The notes: generated from the letters alone by a model not told the origin. A stretch of 64,000 bases of DNA from Branchiostoma floridae (GCF_000003815.2 NC_049985.1:13045567-13109566); one strand, 5' to 3'; positions 46,001 to 58,714 are shown, numbered from the stretch's first letter. Numbers and translations are program-made.

Positions 46001-49000
46001 GAATTTTCATTTAATTTTGGTCCGTCACAACCGCTATGACGTAAAACTTTACTGCTGGCCGTAGCATTAAAAATGGCGGGAAAATGGCGGCGTACGTTCA
46101 ATTTGACCCATTCAGCCGTAGATCCGGGCGATAATGCAACGGTTCCTCACACTTTTACACGAGTTGTAGGTCACCAAAAGAAATTCAAGATTGCTGTTGA
46201 ATCATGCTCGTCTTGTGCCGTGAGCACATGTGATTATTATCTACAAATCTGGCGATGAACATGACAGTGTGTTTGTCCCACGACGAGCTCGCCTGCCCCG
46301 AAAATGACCTGAAAACTTTTGGCCTTGTTGTCTTTGAATGCATTGTTATCGATGCTTTGTAAATGATGTATTGGACACCTAGATGTCTGAAGTGTGCATA
46401 CCTCAGAAATAACTATTGTTGCATGTGTAGATCTCTTTAAGTTCCACTATTTTTAATCGACCGGTATAAGGCTTATGACCGGTATTATGCCAATGCATGT
46501 TACAGTAATAACTACTGAAGTGATTTGCAAAAGGACAGGAGTTAAGTTCTGTTATGTAATTCACCCTTTTCCCTCTGCCATAAGCTCAAAACGTTCATTC
46601 CATAATTCAATCAAATCAATTTTCCAGGATCATAACCTTAAACTGGGAAGCTAAATTTTGAGATCTTTGGGCACCAAATTCTTCACCCCTAGGCACTTCA
46701 GTCTGATCCCACTAAATTGGGTAGCTGACTTTTGACAAAGGGAAGTTTGCACAATTTGCATGTTATCATTACTGCAGTCAGCAACTTATAAATGGAGCGC
46801 AGACATTTACATATAAAAATGTTTCCCCTGTCAAAGCTCATAATCATATTTACCGATGAGTAAGCCTACAATGTAATTCCATATGCCTGAACATGGATAC
46901 TTTGATGAGATTTCCTGCAAAGGTCTGAAGCAGAAAATAGCACTCTTTTGTACAAATATGATAAATCCTGCGAAGGTGGTTGTTGTAGCACAATCTATCA
47001 ATTTGAATACAAGTCAAACTTGTAAGGTTGATGATCCACATAAGAGGTATGAAGCAAAATTTGATTTCTCAATCTCTGGTATGACATTGGGATAAGTCAG
47101 TACTTAGAATTCTATCCTCATGTAGTAGATTACATAGTAAGCCCTGAGGGGCTGGCTGGTTGTGACAGATAACATTCTTACACACACTTGTGGACAGGAA
47201 AGGGTCTCAGGGTCAGTCTTAATGGATCACACACACTTGGGAATAACTTGATATAAGCCACACATTCATCACTCATGCATCCTACACTTTAGATGTGTCA
47301 TATTAAGAATACTGTCTTCTTACTATGATCTTAGTTTCATAAGATGGGGAGGTATGGGAGCTCAGGTGAACTAACTAGGATGACACTTAGACACTGCCTC
47401 AAAGAACAAGTACATTTGACTATTGATAGAAGGTGTTAAAGAGCAAATTTGAAAAAGTTGAGCGGCTGTGCTTTTGACCCGTACCCTGACTGTAACATAT
47501 ACTCAGTCTGGCCATCATCTATCATCTTAGCTAAGTCTGTTCTGAATCACATTTTGTCTTGACCCAATAAAATTTACAAATACAAATACAAATAAAAGAA
47601 ATGCAATGCATACAATGTACAATCATGCTTTCACAATCATACCAAAAATACAATCTTAAAGAATCTTAATGACCTAAGACACAACTCTCCAAGGATTACT
47701 TCTCCCAGACAGCGTCTCAGACAGGAATAAGATCATGATCCTTTCTATACTGCAACTTTATTATCAATTGAGCCTGTCTCACCTTGGATGCAAACATGGC
47801 ACTATACTGACGTGGAGCCACTAAGATTAATCATATTGTAATCCTGGAAACTTTGTTGTGTTAACGTCCACATGACTGACACCTATTGAAAGATGAGAAA
47901 CAGCTAGAAAAGAAAGGTTGAATTGAATTTGAAGAAGATTCCTGAGGCAGAGTTGTACAGTGCCCATAAGTCATATTCCAGGCCTTATACTCAGTACAGA
48001 ACTGAGAGAATACAGCATGCCTGCAAAATGGTGTACAAAAAGACTTGGATTGAATAAGCAAAGAAAAAGCCTATTTTCTTACAAATTTTGCATTATGCTA
48101 CAATTGGCCCATAATGGCCTCATACATCATATGCCATTGGCCCAGGGAGAGAGGGAACAATGATGATGTACTTACTTGGCATTCATCTTTTGTTGTGCAG
48201 TGAGCAGTTTCCTGAGTTCAGACATAGACTGTCTGTTGGCATCTTCTGTTCCTTCCAACTTCACTGTAAACTCTCGCTCTCTCTGTTTGTGCTCCTGTTC
48301 CAGCATTGCCACCTTTTGGAGTAACACATATAGAATGTTGCATCATTCACTTTTATTCAGTTTTCCTGCTATACCTTTCCTTCTACAGGTCTACATGCTC
48401 ACATAGACATTGTCAAAAATCAACTTACACGTACAAAATGCATGAGAGAAAACAATTGAGAATATACTGTGTCAAATATTCAGGAAAAAACAAACTCCAT
48501 GCAAATCTCTCATTTACTGAGTATACATTAAACAGTGGGGGAAATGAGCTTTCCTGACACCTGACACAAACAAACAAACAAACAAACCCACCTGTCTAGC
48601 TGCCTTCCTCTGTGCCTCCTCTCCCTGTCTCCTGCCATTGTTGGCCTCCTGCCGCAGTTTGCTGATCTCCTCCTGCAGTTGTATCTTGTCCATAGTCAGG
48701 TCCTCACAATCCTTCCTCAGGGACTCCACACGGTTGGCTGTCTGTGAGAGGATTGCCTCATGCTGCAGTTTGTCCTGGTCTCTGCTACGTGGTGGGGAAA
48801 TGGATTAGTCAAATGTAAAATGTGACTCAACTATACTTCAACAAGGAATGCAAACCTCTACTAGGGGTGACACAGTTTCTGGAAGTGAATTGATAGATTT
48901 ACAAACTCACTCGTCCTCCATTTTCTTCAGTCTCTTCTGCAGTGACCTGAGGTTCATGTCAGCCTCGTCTCTGGCCCTCTCAGCGTTAAACAGCCTGTTA

Positions 49001-52000
49001 GTCAGCTCAGACGCATGTCCTCCCTCTCCTTCTCCTGATTTGTACACCTGATGAAAGAGAACTCTTTCAATATCATCATCACCATTATAAAACAATATTC
49101 AGTGGTAAAAAATGCAGACATGTACAGACATAACGTTACATGTACACGAAACACTGACAACTGAACTAATGTTATACTTTCTTTTTACACATAACAGCTT
49201 TAAAACTGACCAAAAATACTTAATATATTGTTATTAGATATGATTTTTTGAAGCACATAAACATATTACAAGAATACAGTACTAAAAAATCACCGAATAT
49301 TGAATTTGCTGAGTAAATCCATTTGGAAGAAATGGCACTGTCCCAAAGTAATCACCTTTTCCAGCTCCCCCTCTACGGCCCTCTTCTCCCTAATGGCACG
49401 GTCCACCTGAGCCTGTTTCTGTCCAACCTCCATCTCCAGCCCATGGATTTCCTCCATAAGTTTCTCCAGGTTCTTATTGCACTGTTCTCTCACACTGTCC
49501 ACCTGGAATCATAACACCAATTCTTAATGGTGCTTCTGTGACATTCAAATTCCACATCTTCAATTTCCTTGCATAATGACATGAAGACAAAGAGCATGTC
49601 TCACCTCCTTCCTGGTTCTTGCCCCAGCTTCATTCAGCAGTTTTGCCAGCATGGCCTGCAGTCTCTGGATCTCCTGTGCATTCTGCTTCTCACGGACAAT
49701 GGCCTGACAGGATTCCAGGATTAGAAGAAACAAAGAACCACAGACTTACAATTCTCCACCACAGATGGCTGAACTATAATGATATTAACCAAAACATCTG
49801 ATTTTTTAATCCTGAACTGTAACCATTGCTATTTTTAGATTTTGTTGGCAGATACGAAATATGGAAGCCTACAACAGACAGGTAGACAAAAAATTATCAT
49901 CTGATGTTTAATTACATTTCTATAGATCATACCCCAGTTTCTTACATCAACTTTCATCCTGGGTGCAATGTGTTAACAGAAGTCATGTTGGAGAGAACAA
50001 AATTTCCTACCAATACCAATTAGAATTTCACTACAAAATTTATGCTATTCATAACACCAATAATGCTACAATTGAACTACATATACCGGTATAAGCCCTT
50101 TCACAAAGATCAGAACGCATATGGGGCGACAGGAATTCTAAGTAATATGTCAAAGGTGAAGGTCCGGAAAAAGAAAACAAAACCCGCCTGAACGTTTTTA
50201 TGCAAATTAAAACAATGGTTGAGACAAGGACTGTTTTCAATTTCGGGGCCTTTACCTTTGACACATTACCTAGAATTCCTGTTGCCGCACATGCATTCTT
50301 AGTCTGTGTAACACAAACTCCGCTGTCCATGGCTGTAACTTGCCCCTCCCCGCAGGCTGCTATAAGCGAGATTTAATCAGGCTAATGCATTCTGCTCTCT
50401 GTGAGAGGGCTTATACTAGTACATGTGCCATTTGCATGTATTTATTCTTTTTCACCCATACGATATGGATCTTGTCTCACCTGGTCCCTCTCCAACAGTG
50501 CGTTCTCCACCATCTGCACACTGTCTCGCACCTTCTCTGTCACCTCAAACTCCCTCTCCTCCAGCTCAGAGTTCTTAGACATGAGAGAAGACACTCTGTC
50601 CTCCAGCTTCTTCTTCTCTTTCTGGAGACTGTCGATTTCCCTGATGGCATCAGCAATCCTAGGTAGGAAACCACAAGAAAGAAATTTCTTAACATTTGCA
50701 AGTAAATACAACAGGTGTACTTTATTACCCATCATTTCCAAACACACACGTCATTATATCATGTGTACTTATATCTATACAGGCTTGCATGTAAGTATGT
50801 AGTGTATTGTACATGTATGTACTTAATATTTATGTCATACCTGGGCCGCGAAAACGTTTGATACAGGTGTTCTGGACCGTGTGATAACTTTCTGTATCAC
50901 ACGGGTTCTAAGTTGTATCACACAGGCTTCATTTGAGTAAATCAACCTATTTCGAACGGGCCAAATACGGCACGGTTGAAAATTCGAATACCGGATTCGG
51001 ACGTCAGAATTGCTGTTGTTACAATCTTTTGTTTGAGGACACAACATTTTCTCAACTTCTGGTGCATTTTGCATCAATGTGTTTTCTAGGGTGGGTATGA
51101 CATAGATAAAATACATCATATACCTCCTGCCGTCGGGTGATCCTCCCCGCGGTCTGGTTGGTACCTCGGGTGATACGGAATACCCCGTGTTGTATTCTAT
51201 ACATACAGGTATGTATTAAGAAGGTCAGAGGTCAGTCGTAGAATGAGGCTGTTTTTTTTTTTAACGTCTCCACAAATTTGGCAAACCTTTGCCATAATTT
51301 TTTTGCGTGTAGAACACTGAAAGAAGCCAAACTTGTCCATCTGGAGACTCTTGTGGGTCAGCAGAATAATGTCTGACAAAGACATGGGTACCCGACCCTG
51401 GGATAGTGCTTGACATATGCATGATATAATATCATGAGAACATACTTAATCTCCAGGTCCATGGCAATAGTCTGCACCTCCTTCAGTCTGGTCCCTGCAG
51501 CCTCCTCCCTTCCCAGGGCTGCACTGTTCTCCTTCTCCTGTAAACAACAATAACAACAACAACATCAGTTTTCCCTTAAGGGAGTGAACAGTAGAATAGG
51601 ACAATAGGAAATTACAAGAAAAATCAATGCGGAAGCTCCCTCTATTGGAAAAGGTAATCTTTCCACATCATCATTGCTTGACCTACTATTTGATGATGTC
51701 ATCTGTAAGAAAAATACAAATTTGTTGTATGTATGACTCCTGAGCACAAAGATGGTCTAACCGTTTGAGAACATTTTTTCTTTATACCATGATGACCCAA
51801 AAAACGTAATATTGTCTAATTTATATTGATGTGTGTACACATAAAGAAGTAAGGATTAGCAGTATGACAAAGGTCTTCATTAAAACATGTAGAACATTTC
51901 CTTTAAATTCTTGTCACACAAAGCTAGTGTGTTTTGTCAGTCTGATATGTTCAATTCATAAGAATTTTCAGCATGTATCCTTAGGTATCATATTCACATG

Positions 52001-55000
52001 CAAATTGAGCTATTTACATGTTGTATAACCAACTGTTCCTGCTTTGCTGTAAAACAGTTTGACTTTACCTCATGTTGCCTGGGGAAAGGAATGTCAGGTA
52101 TTTTACTTCTTAATTGCTAAATTGTCCTTAATCATCCCTTATCATTCTACAACAAGAAGGGACATTATAAGCCCTGGAATGCCATTGATATTCCAATCAA
52201 AGCACAAATTGCTCAAAGTAATGAATCATGTGCTTCAAACTGTGCTTAAGTGCAATAACCTTAGAGTCTATGAGATAATAATTTTAGATGTATATTTCTA
52301 ACACAATACATACCACACCCTATCATACACTCTCTCTTGCAATGGAGAATAATTCTATATTCATTGACAACAAAGAGGCTTAATTCACAGATATATGCTG
52401 CTATCGTTGCTGCCTATTAATGATCATCAATACACAGTAAATACATATTGTAGTTTACTGTATTATAGTCGTCAAATAATGCTTATCTACCATACCTAGC
52501 TTTGTCACTAAAACAGCACAATCAGTAATTGGAAAAATCAAGGTAATACATCTCAACATACCCCTGCATCTGAGAATACAATAAATGGATGTGACAAAGA
52601 CAGATGCTGTGTGCATAGAAGAATAGGTTACATGGAAATAGCCTAAGGCAATGACAATTATAACAATTAACATGTAGTGCCATGTCTGTCAGAATATGAT
52701 CCACAATATTTCCTATAAACCTATATTTTAGCCATGCAAATTAACAAGACTGTTCAAGAACTGATGAAATACTACAATATACCAACCTGTTTTTCAATGT
52801 CTTACATAACCTAGGCCTGTACCTCCCATAATATGTTGAGAAGAAAATGCACTTCCATCCCTAGCTAATACTAGTATCCCCTATCTCATTTTGCCACTAC
52901 TGCACTAAACAATGGCATATGGAAAACCCTGGGGCTTCATGTCACATTTCATATGCATGATCACCAGTTAGACTGACAGCTAACATTCACAAGGGCCCTG
53001 AACACCTGCCATCAACAATGCAGACATGACAGTCTGCTATATCCATCATCCATTATGCTAGGATGACATCAATAAGACATCATTTGAATAACATTTCTAT
53101 TACGGCAAGTGGTATGATACAAGCAATATTCAAACACGTGGCCGACTTTTGATTATTGTCTATCATTTCTATTGACTTTCAATTTCAGGAAGAGTCTGCA
53201 TTTTTGTTAAATATGACTGCATGTGGTTATTTATGACCATTGGTTCTGTAAAAAACTGCAGCAGTGGTGCGGCATACTTTTTTTTGGTAAACAAGTAGCC
53301 CCCAAATCACAAAATTTTGTTTTATTGCATACCAAAAGTGTTACTGTTAGTGATACAATGTGCGCATTTGTCCAGGGCACTTCTATATTAATACATGTTG
53401 TATTAAATTTCAGGTCATTCGGCTGTAAACCAGGGCAGGATACAAAAATGTCCTTTTTTGTAAAAAAAATGGCCAAAAAAATTGCAAAATTTAGCATTTT
53501 GTTCTACTATATGCCCAAACTGTTATCGAATCTATGTGGGCATATGATCAAGGCGAATTTCAGGTCATCCGGGCTCAGTCCCTTAGCAATGGAATAATGG
53601 TGCTTTACCACCTTTATACGATTTCAGCACCTCTATCTGTATCAATTTTCAAGTCTAGGTTTTGTGCCATGATGCTGAGCCCTGAGTATAACTACAAAGG
53701 AAAAATATTGAATCCAATATCAACAAATTGGGCCAACAACAGGGAGACATTCTAAGACATACCACCTGCTCTCAGAAAGGGCTAATAATCCTGAGGAAAC
53801 ACTACTTTATTCACTTGGGCTTAATTCACAAGGTTAATGGGGTTAATAGAGTTCAGTGCTGTGTGCCTGTTAAGACTGACAGCAGATCTTTGATCTATTC
53901 ATAGATATGCTTGGGCTTAACAATAGCAAGGCAATAATGTGGGGTGCATGGATGAATACACATTGATGTATATATAGACTTGATGTGATACATCTTTAGA
54001 TGTGATGAGGCTGTCTTCCTCTATAGTAGGAGGCAACTAATAATTGGGCAGCAGCTGTTTACAACATACAGTGTTGAGTGGCTGTAAGTAACAATGGCCA
54101 TAGGGAGTCGTCTGACAGTGTATACTTCCCACCATATATATTGATCAGTAAATGTTATTGTGTTTAACTCCACATTTAGAGTTGTGCACATTGGGGAAGG
54201 CTCTCAAAATACATTTGGAATACACACTCCTGAGAGTGGTCACTGTAAGGAATATAGTCAAGCCTACACTCATGACAGAAATCAAGGTGAAGATTTCCAT
54301 TGTAAGTCTTCAGATAGTCATTTTACTTAACTGCTTTAGTGTACAACTTCTGTCTCTCACAATTTTAAGAAAAAGCAACCAAATTTTTTTGCTTCATGTT
54401 GATCAGGTTTCCTAAAAGGAACTGGTACCTTTTCTTTTTGTTTATTTATTCATTTCTGCTCTCTTATAACAGGGTGCCTCCCTCAGTGACTGGTAATTGT
54501 GTACAAACATACAAACAATCTAGTATATATAAGGCAAAAAATATTTGAAGCTCAAATGTAAAAATTGTTATTCATAATTGTTGTGTTTTTAGTCTTCATG
54601 CCAGGTAGTAAGGTTTGGAGGTCAAACCACTCTCCTGTGCAGAGGTTAAAAATTATTCAGATGGTACAGTTTTTATATCCACTAAGAATTTGTTCGAACT
54701 CACTACACCTCCATACTAGTAAGGAAATGTACCAGCTTGAACTTTCAACCCTTTAGATATAATCAATATACAACTAACCCTTCCTTTCAGCTGATCATGT
54801 AGGTCTTCCAGAGTTTTGCGGGTCTCTGTGAGTTGGATGGCACTGGTGTGGGCTTCATACTTGGCCTTCTTCAGCTCTTCTCTCAATCTGTCCATCTCAG
54901 TGTTTTGGCCATTAATGGTTGCAATGTATTGCTGTGTTGCCTGAAACAGTTAAGGTTGTAGATCAACATGACAGAAATGGTAAAAAATAATTATGTGATG

Positions 55001-58000
55001 CAAACAGTAGGGGCATCTTCTCTGGATAGCTTTAAAGAGCGCTTGCAGATAGATGTGCTAAAGTTAGGTGTGACAGGTTGTTCGGTGCAATATAACCAGC
55101 TGCTGCCGCGCCGCGTGCCTGCGAAGCTGGTGTGTTACGCCGAACGGCGGTTATACCGGCTATATAGATACAGATGCAGATATATTACAGGAGACAGAAA
55201 TGAGTATAAAATTCATCAGACTATTTTATTTATAACGTACATTGTAACATAAGTTTACTGACAGGTATCAATTACTGAAGGGAGCAGCAAAGTTTTATTC
55301 ATGGTTAGTATGTAAGAGAGGAATGTCAATTATCCAATCAGATGGTAGGATATAGAAAATCCTTAACCTGCTCTAGTCTCTGATTGGCTAGTTGTACTTG
55401 TTGGCACTTCTGGTTCAGGATCCTGAGCTGTGCACTGCTGGCCTGTTGCTGTCCTGTCTTCAGCTGGAAATCCTGTAGCTGTTCCTTTTTCTCCTGCTGT
55501 ACCCTGTCCAGCTCCCTCTGTGCTGACCGCCACAGGTCCATGGCATGGTCCTTCTCCTGCAAACATATGCCATGACCGAGATGTTAGTTATCTATTCTGG
55601 TCTGCAATGAACAGTAACTTTGCCAGGAAACGTTAACACATAATCTGTGCATTTATTATTCTTCCAGAATATTTTTTACTTTCAGAACTTAAGAATAAGC
55701 TTAATTTAAAAAAGGCTGCCAAACTACAAGTGATATATATATAAGTAGTTGGGACTCAGTGAATGGAAAGTTGTGCAATAAAAGCCACAGAACTGTTCAA
55801 TAATCTGGTAGCAGTGCATATCAGTTACATGTATATAGTAATACTAAACTGCATGAGTAATACAATATACAGACAGATGTTAAGGAAAGGGCATATGAGG
55901 TAATGTAGATTAGATTAGATTTGATTAAAAGCCTTGAATATCCTACCATAATTTTTTCTTCAATATCCATTATCAATCCTACCTGGTTAGCCAGCTGAAG
56001 CTGCTCTTGCAGGTTATTGAGTGGATCCCCCTCCTCAGGTGCAAAAGTGCCCCCTGCCTGAACCCTGGCTAACTCCAGTTGGGACTGTACATTCTGATGC
56101 AGCTCTCTCTGTAGCCTAAAGCAAGGTACCATCATATTGTATTATTAGCATAGATATTTGGTATTTATTGACAATAGATATACATATTGTTGTAACATTA
56201 TATAGGAAATATAGTGAAGACAACACATTCATTTAATGGTACTGGAATTATGCATTTCAAATAACTCATTTCATGTCAACAATATACAATGTATCTCTTG
56301 TGTATTCCTGTGTTGGTAATACATGTGTATCAGGGTTTTGATACGTGACAAAATTACATGAAAATAAAAACAATTGAAATCCATTTGTTTACAAAAAGCA
56401 AGAATTTAAGGAAAAGGTTTGGTGGTGGAGAAGCATATGAAATATTCCCATGTGATATAAAGGTATTCTCCTGTCGATTGGACAGATGAGGAGGCAGACA
56501 GGCTATTTTGCCTGTTTGCCTGACCTGCACATGACTTTTTAAGGTGAAGGAGGGGTGTGCAATTCCTTCTCCACCCTCTCGTCTACTGGAGCACTAAGTC
56601 TCATAGGGGCAACTGTATGCAACGTGTGAGGCGGCTCCAGCAGATGCAGCTTTGTTGTTCGGAGTATCCGTCTCCTAGGAGGACTTCCAACCAAGGATGT
56701 AAGGGGTTCCTCCTACCCCCGACTCGTGTGTCATGGTGGGTGCGTCATGCCCGAACATGCCCCTAAGGGCAGTCTCGGCCACATAGCCCCACCAAGCCAC
56801 ACAAGGCCACTAGATACTCATTTACACCTGAGTTAAGTGAGGAAAGTCGTGTAAAGTATAAAGGTATACTGCAGTAGTAAATACTAGTACTTAGTACAGT
56901 AGAAGGCAATCAATGTAACAAATAATCAAGTACCTAACAGATATTTAATATATGGCAAGAAAACACTAACCTTCTTTTCTCCCTGAGCAACTTTTCAACA
57001 CTCCCAACTAATCTTGCATGTTCTAACTCATATCTGTAATACAGCTGTCTCTCTCTCTGTGACTGTGGACTGTATCCAGTCATGGTCTACTCAAAATGAT
57101 ACTGTAGACCATACAGACTGCTGTGGCCAATGTTGAAACTAACATTTCATTCCAGATATGTCATTGTCCATCCACTTATCAATGTTTTTCATGAGGGGAG
57201 GGGGATGACTTTCTTCGTAGATAAAACAGTAAATAGGTTTTTCCTATTCCTGAATTATAAATCCTGCCTTAAACTGATGAAGGTGGGTGTTTGTTCACTG
57301 CAACAAATAGAAAATATGAGTTTTGCTGAAAGATTATCTGTCGCATATGCCTAGCCGTGATGTATGCTGCCATTGCTTGAAATGTATATCTTTATCCAAT
57401 CTGTATGGATCTGCTGTACTGTAAGAGCCAGCTGGTGCAGACCTGTTGTTTTCTGTGACCAGCTGTTCCACCCTGTCCTTCAGCCTGCCCTGGTCTGCCC
57501 TGCACTGCTCGAGCTGCTCCTTCTGTGTCTGCATCACATGGTCATACTCCGCCAGCAGGGGGGACAGCAGGCTACGGTCAGTCAGCCACTGGGCAGGGGG
57601 GTCGTCCGGGGCAAACAGGCCCCCCTGAAAAATATTGTGTGGTGTCCTGAATTGCATAGTATCCTAATTGTCTTTACATGATGTTCTCTTGCATGTTAGG
57701 CAAGCTATGACCAATGTGCAGGTGGGCTTTATTTGTCTATATTTTCAACTTTATACAATTATGACAAGCATTTAAAAACAACATCAAATGCCATTGAAGA
57801 CTTTTTGTTATTGCAGGCCAGTATTTGATTATACATTTACTAGTAGTATAATACACACATTCGGTGACATATTATGATATACATGCATTGCAGTTATTGA
57901 GATAAATCAAACTTAAAAGCATGTAATGATGTTCCCTACCTCCCCTGACCCCTCATTGACTGGCAGGTATCTATCCTGGTACTGACTTAGTACAGCATTC

Positions 58001-58714
58001 AGACGTTGCACTGGAGAAGAGAAAAGGATATTGATCATAGAAAGTCAGAAATGTACAAGTTCAGATGTGAGCCTGAAGTTTTGTCATGAGGCAAAAATGA
58101 TATAGGGATTATTTTGCAGTACTGGTAGAAGTGGAAGGAGGATTTGAGGCTTCAGAATCAGCCAAAAAGTCTCAAATGAAAATCATATACTAGTAGTTGC
58201 TTGCAATGTGAACAAATGTATCTTGTTCATATCATCATATATACTCTCGCATGTAGCAAGCTTATCACAATTTTGATTTTACAAATATTCTGCTGATTCT
58301 CAGACATATATCACATATTCCAATGCTTACTGGGAAGATGTTTTTGAAGCTATAGGTTATTCAAAAACAACAATTGATTATGAATAATTCATAACTAGAC
58401 AACAACAACAACAACAACAACAACAAGTAACAACAACATAAATGATTATACCATCAACGTGTGATTACCAATCTGTGTTGTTTCTGACATGTCTGTGGTC
58501 AGGTAAAACGTTCGATAGATTTATTTCAAGAGTGTTATGATGACCGGATACACACGTTGTTTGTATAAAGGAAAAATTCATACACATAGGGTCAAATTAC
58601 CCCCCTCCCATTGACTCACACAGATCAAGCATATCGAAGCTTTTGTAGAGAATACTCTAACAGATCTTCACACTTACCTTGCTCCCGAAGAAAGTTCACT
58701 TCATCCGACGACAT
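40001..58714 (-). CDS. SCLT1: Sodium channel and clathrin linker 1 (distal appendage protein)
   Basis: SCLT1 is a coiled-coil protein of centriolar distal appendages required for ciliogenesis. It was first described as linking a voltage-gated sodium channel to clathrin heavy chain. Nineteen minus-strand exons join in frame: 58678-58714, 57940-58010, 57443-57624, 56971-57033, 55983-56115, 55368-55556, 54779-54940, 51446-51537, 50481-50658, 49605-49703, 49356-49502, 48911-49047, 48592-48781, 48176-48312, 44105-44164, 43125-43203, 42623-42706, 40650-40708 and 40001-40058. They total 718 residues (human 688). Family blocks include the start MSSDEVNFLREQ, LLSPLLAEYDHVMQTQKEQL, NNLQEQLQLANQEK near residue 155, KLMEEIHGLEMEVGQKQAQV, AIREKRAVEGELEKVY, and ELRSELSRHKKYNDELRDLL. 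Nearly the whole protein is heptad-rich coiled coil. The last two exons (ending TSTYLE) are less conserved and less certain. Confidence 0.92.
40709..42622. other. SCLT1 intron 17
   Basis: This is AT-rich intronic sequence. A small palindromic patch occurs at 40790-40975 (TTCACAGT/ACAGTGAA words), and no nested gene is evident. Confidence 0.5.
42785..42911 (+). mobile_element. Probable LINE 3' tail
   Basis: The sequence ends in GGGAAGTCCAATAAATAAAT, a simple AATAAATAAA tail after a T-rich 3' UTR. This is typical of CR1/L2-type LINE 3' ends and is truncated immediately upstream. It lies in an SCLT1 intron in antisense orientation. The family assignment is from pattern only. Confidence 0.45.
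45027..45394. mobile_element. hAT-type MITE with intact 8-bp target duplication
   Basis: The element spans 45035-45386 (352 bp). Its perfect 16-bp terminal inverted repeats are CAGGGCTCTAGCCAGC and GCTGGCTAGAGCCCTG. The identical 8-mer ATTCCTAC precedes (45027-45034) and follows (45387-45394) it. An 8-bp duplication plus CAGGG ends fits hAT transposons. There is no transposase ORF. Internal palindromes of CCGTCAA/TTGACGG are present. It lies within SCLT1 intron 14. Confidence 0.92.
45727..45768 (-). other. Candidate unassigned minus-strand exon
   Basis: A 42-nt segment lies between a good acceptor (TTTTTAGCAG, complement of 45769-45778) and a consensus donor (AAAG|GTAAGC). It reads DQRDKIIYTEEVAK in one frame. 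It cannot be inserted between SCLT1 exons 14 and 15 without a stop, because that junction is phase 2. It may be an alternative 5' exon of a short SCLT1 transcript driven by the adjacent CpG-rich island. Confidence 0.35.
45780..46092. promoter_or_regulatory. Promoter-like CpG-rich island inside SCLT1 intron 14
   Basis: The segment is locally GC- and CpG-rich (CGCGG, GGGCGCGTGG, CGGCCGAACG). It carries a CRE-like TGACGTAA at 46037-46044 and two YY1-like AANATGGCGG words at 46070-46091. It resembles the start regions of RPS3A and clathrin light chain in this window. Promoter activity is inferred. Confidence 0.4.
46073..46258 (+). CDS. Small open reading frame in the SCLT1 intron, uncertain
   Basis: This is a 61-codon frame starting MAGKWRRTFNLTHSAV, on the strand opposite SCLT1. 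The ATG lies in AAAAATGGCGGG right after a CRE-like site. No family, signal peptide or membrane helix is recognised. Cysteines cluster near the end (CSSCAVSTC). It could be the first exon of a nested antisense gene, a retroposed fragment, or a chance frame in a promoter island. Confidence 0.25.
   Translation: MAGKWRRTFNLTHSAVDPGDNATVPHTFTRVVGHQKKFKIAVESCSSCAVSTCDYYLQIWR
46259..48175. other. SCLT1 intron 14, remainder
   Basis: AT-rich intron. At 47460-47600 a segment ends in AATAAAATTTACAAATACAA plus further CAAATA units, resembling a retroelement 3' tail. No other gene is seen. Confidence 0.45.
50090..50415. mobile_element. Palindromic MITE, about 325 bp
   Basis: Ends TATAAGCCCTTTCACA (50090) and the complement of TATAAGCCCTCTCACA (to 50415) are near-identical. 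Inner arms GCGACAGGAATTCT (from 50126) and AGAATTCCTGTTGC (from 50271) continue the symmetry. TA dinucleotides at both edges suggest a TA target site. A piece of the same family lies in reverse orientation at 60465-60545, and an older copy at 2655-3070. Confidence 0.75.
50831..51205 (+). mobile_element. Non-autonomous dispersed element, copy B
   Basis: This is the second copy of the element at 31491-31915, in the same orientation, in an SCLT1 intron. Shared landmarks include TATGTCATACCTGG, CCGCGAAAACG, GTATCACACGGGTTCTAA, TTTTCTCAACTTCT, GGGTGGGTATGACAT and TTGTATTCTAT. The two copies differ by many substitutions, so they are old. Confidence 0.65.
51538..54778. other. SCLT1 intron 7, 3.2 kb
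   Basis: This long AT-rich intron has no recognised nested gene. A plus-strand 124-codon frame at 53223-53597 is low complexity and unsupported by motifs. Confidence 0.5.
55000..55230 (+). repeat. Probable retroelement-derived fragment
   Basis: A frame reading SSLDSFKERLQIDVLKLG, then RVPAKLVCYAERRLYRLYRY, then RCRY looks like the degenerate tail of a repeated ORF, and its GC-rich sequence contrasts with the intron. The identification as a dispersed repeat rests on pattern only. Confidence 0.35.
56550..56865 (-). mobile_element. Probable SINE-like repeat in SCLT1 intron
   Basis: A GC-rich block ends with CATTTACACCTGAGTTAAGT and GAGGAAAGTCGTGTAAAG, the reverse complement of the SINE-body motif CTTTACACGACTTTCC at about 20950. 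Confidence 0.45.
58400..58426. repeat. (CAA)9 microsatellite
   Basis: Nine uninterrupted CAA units lie in SCLT1 intron 1. Confidence 0.95.

Noticed and set aside
53223-53597. 124-codon frame in SCLT1 intron 7
   Set aside because: Low complexity, no motif, no splice evidence; probably decayed repeat sequence.
56557-56766. 69-codon frame in SCLT1 intron 4
   Set aside because: It lies in a GC-rich SINE-like repeat.
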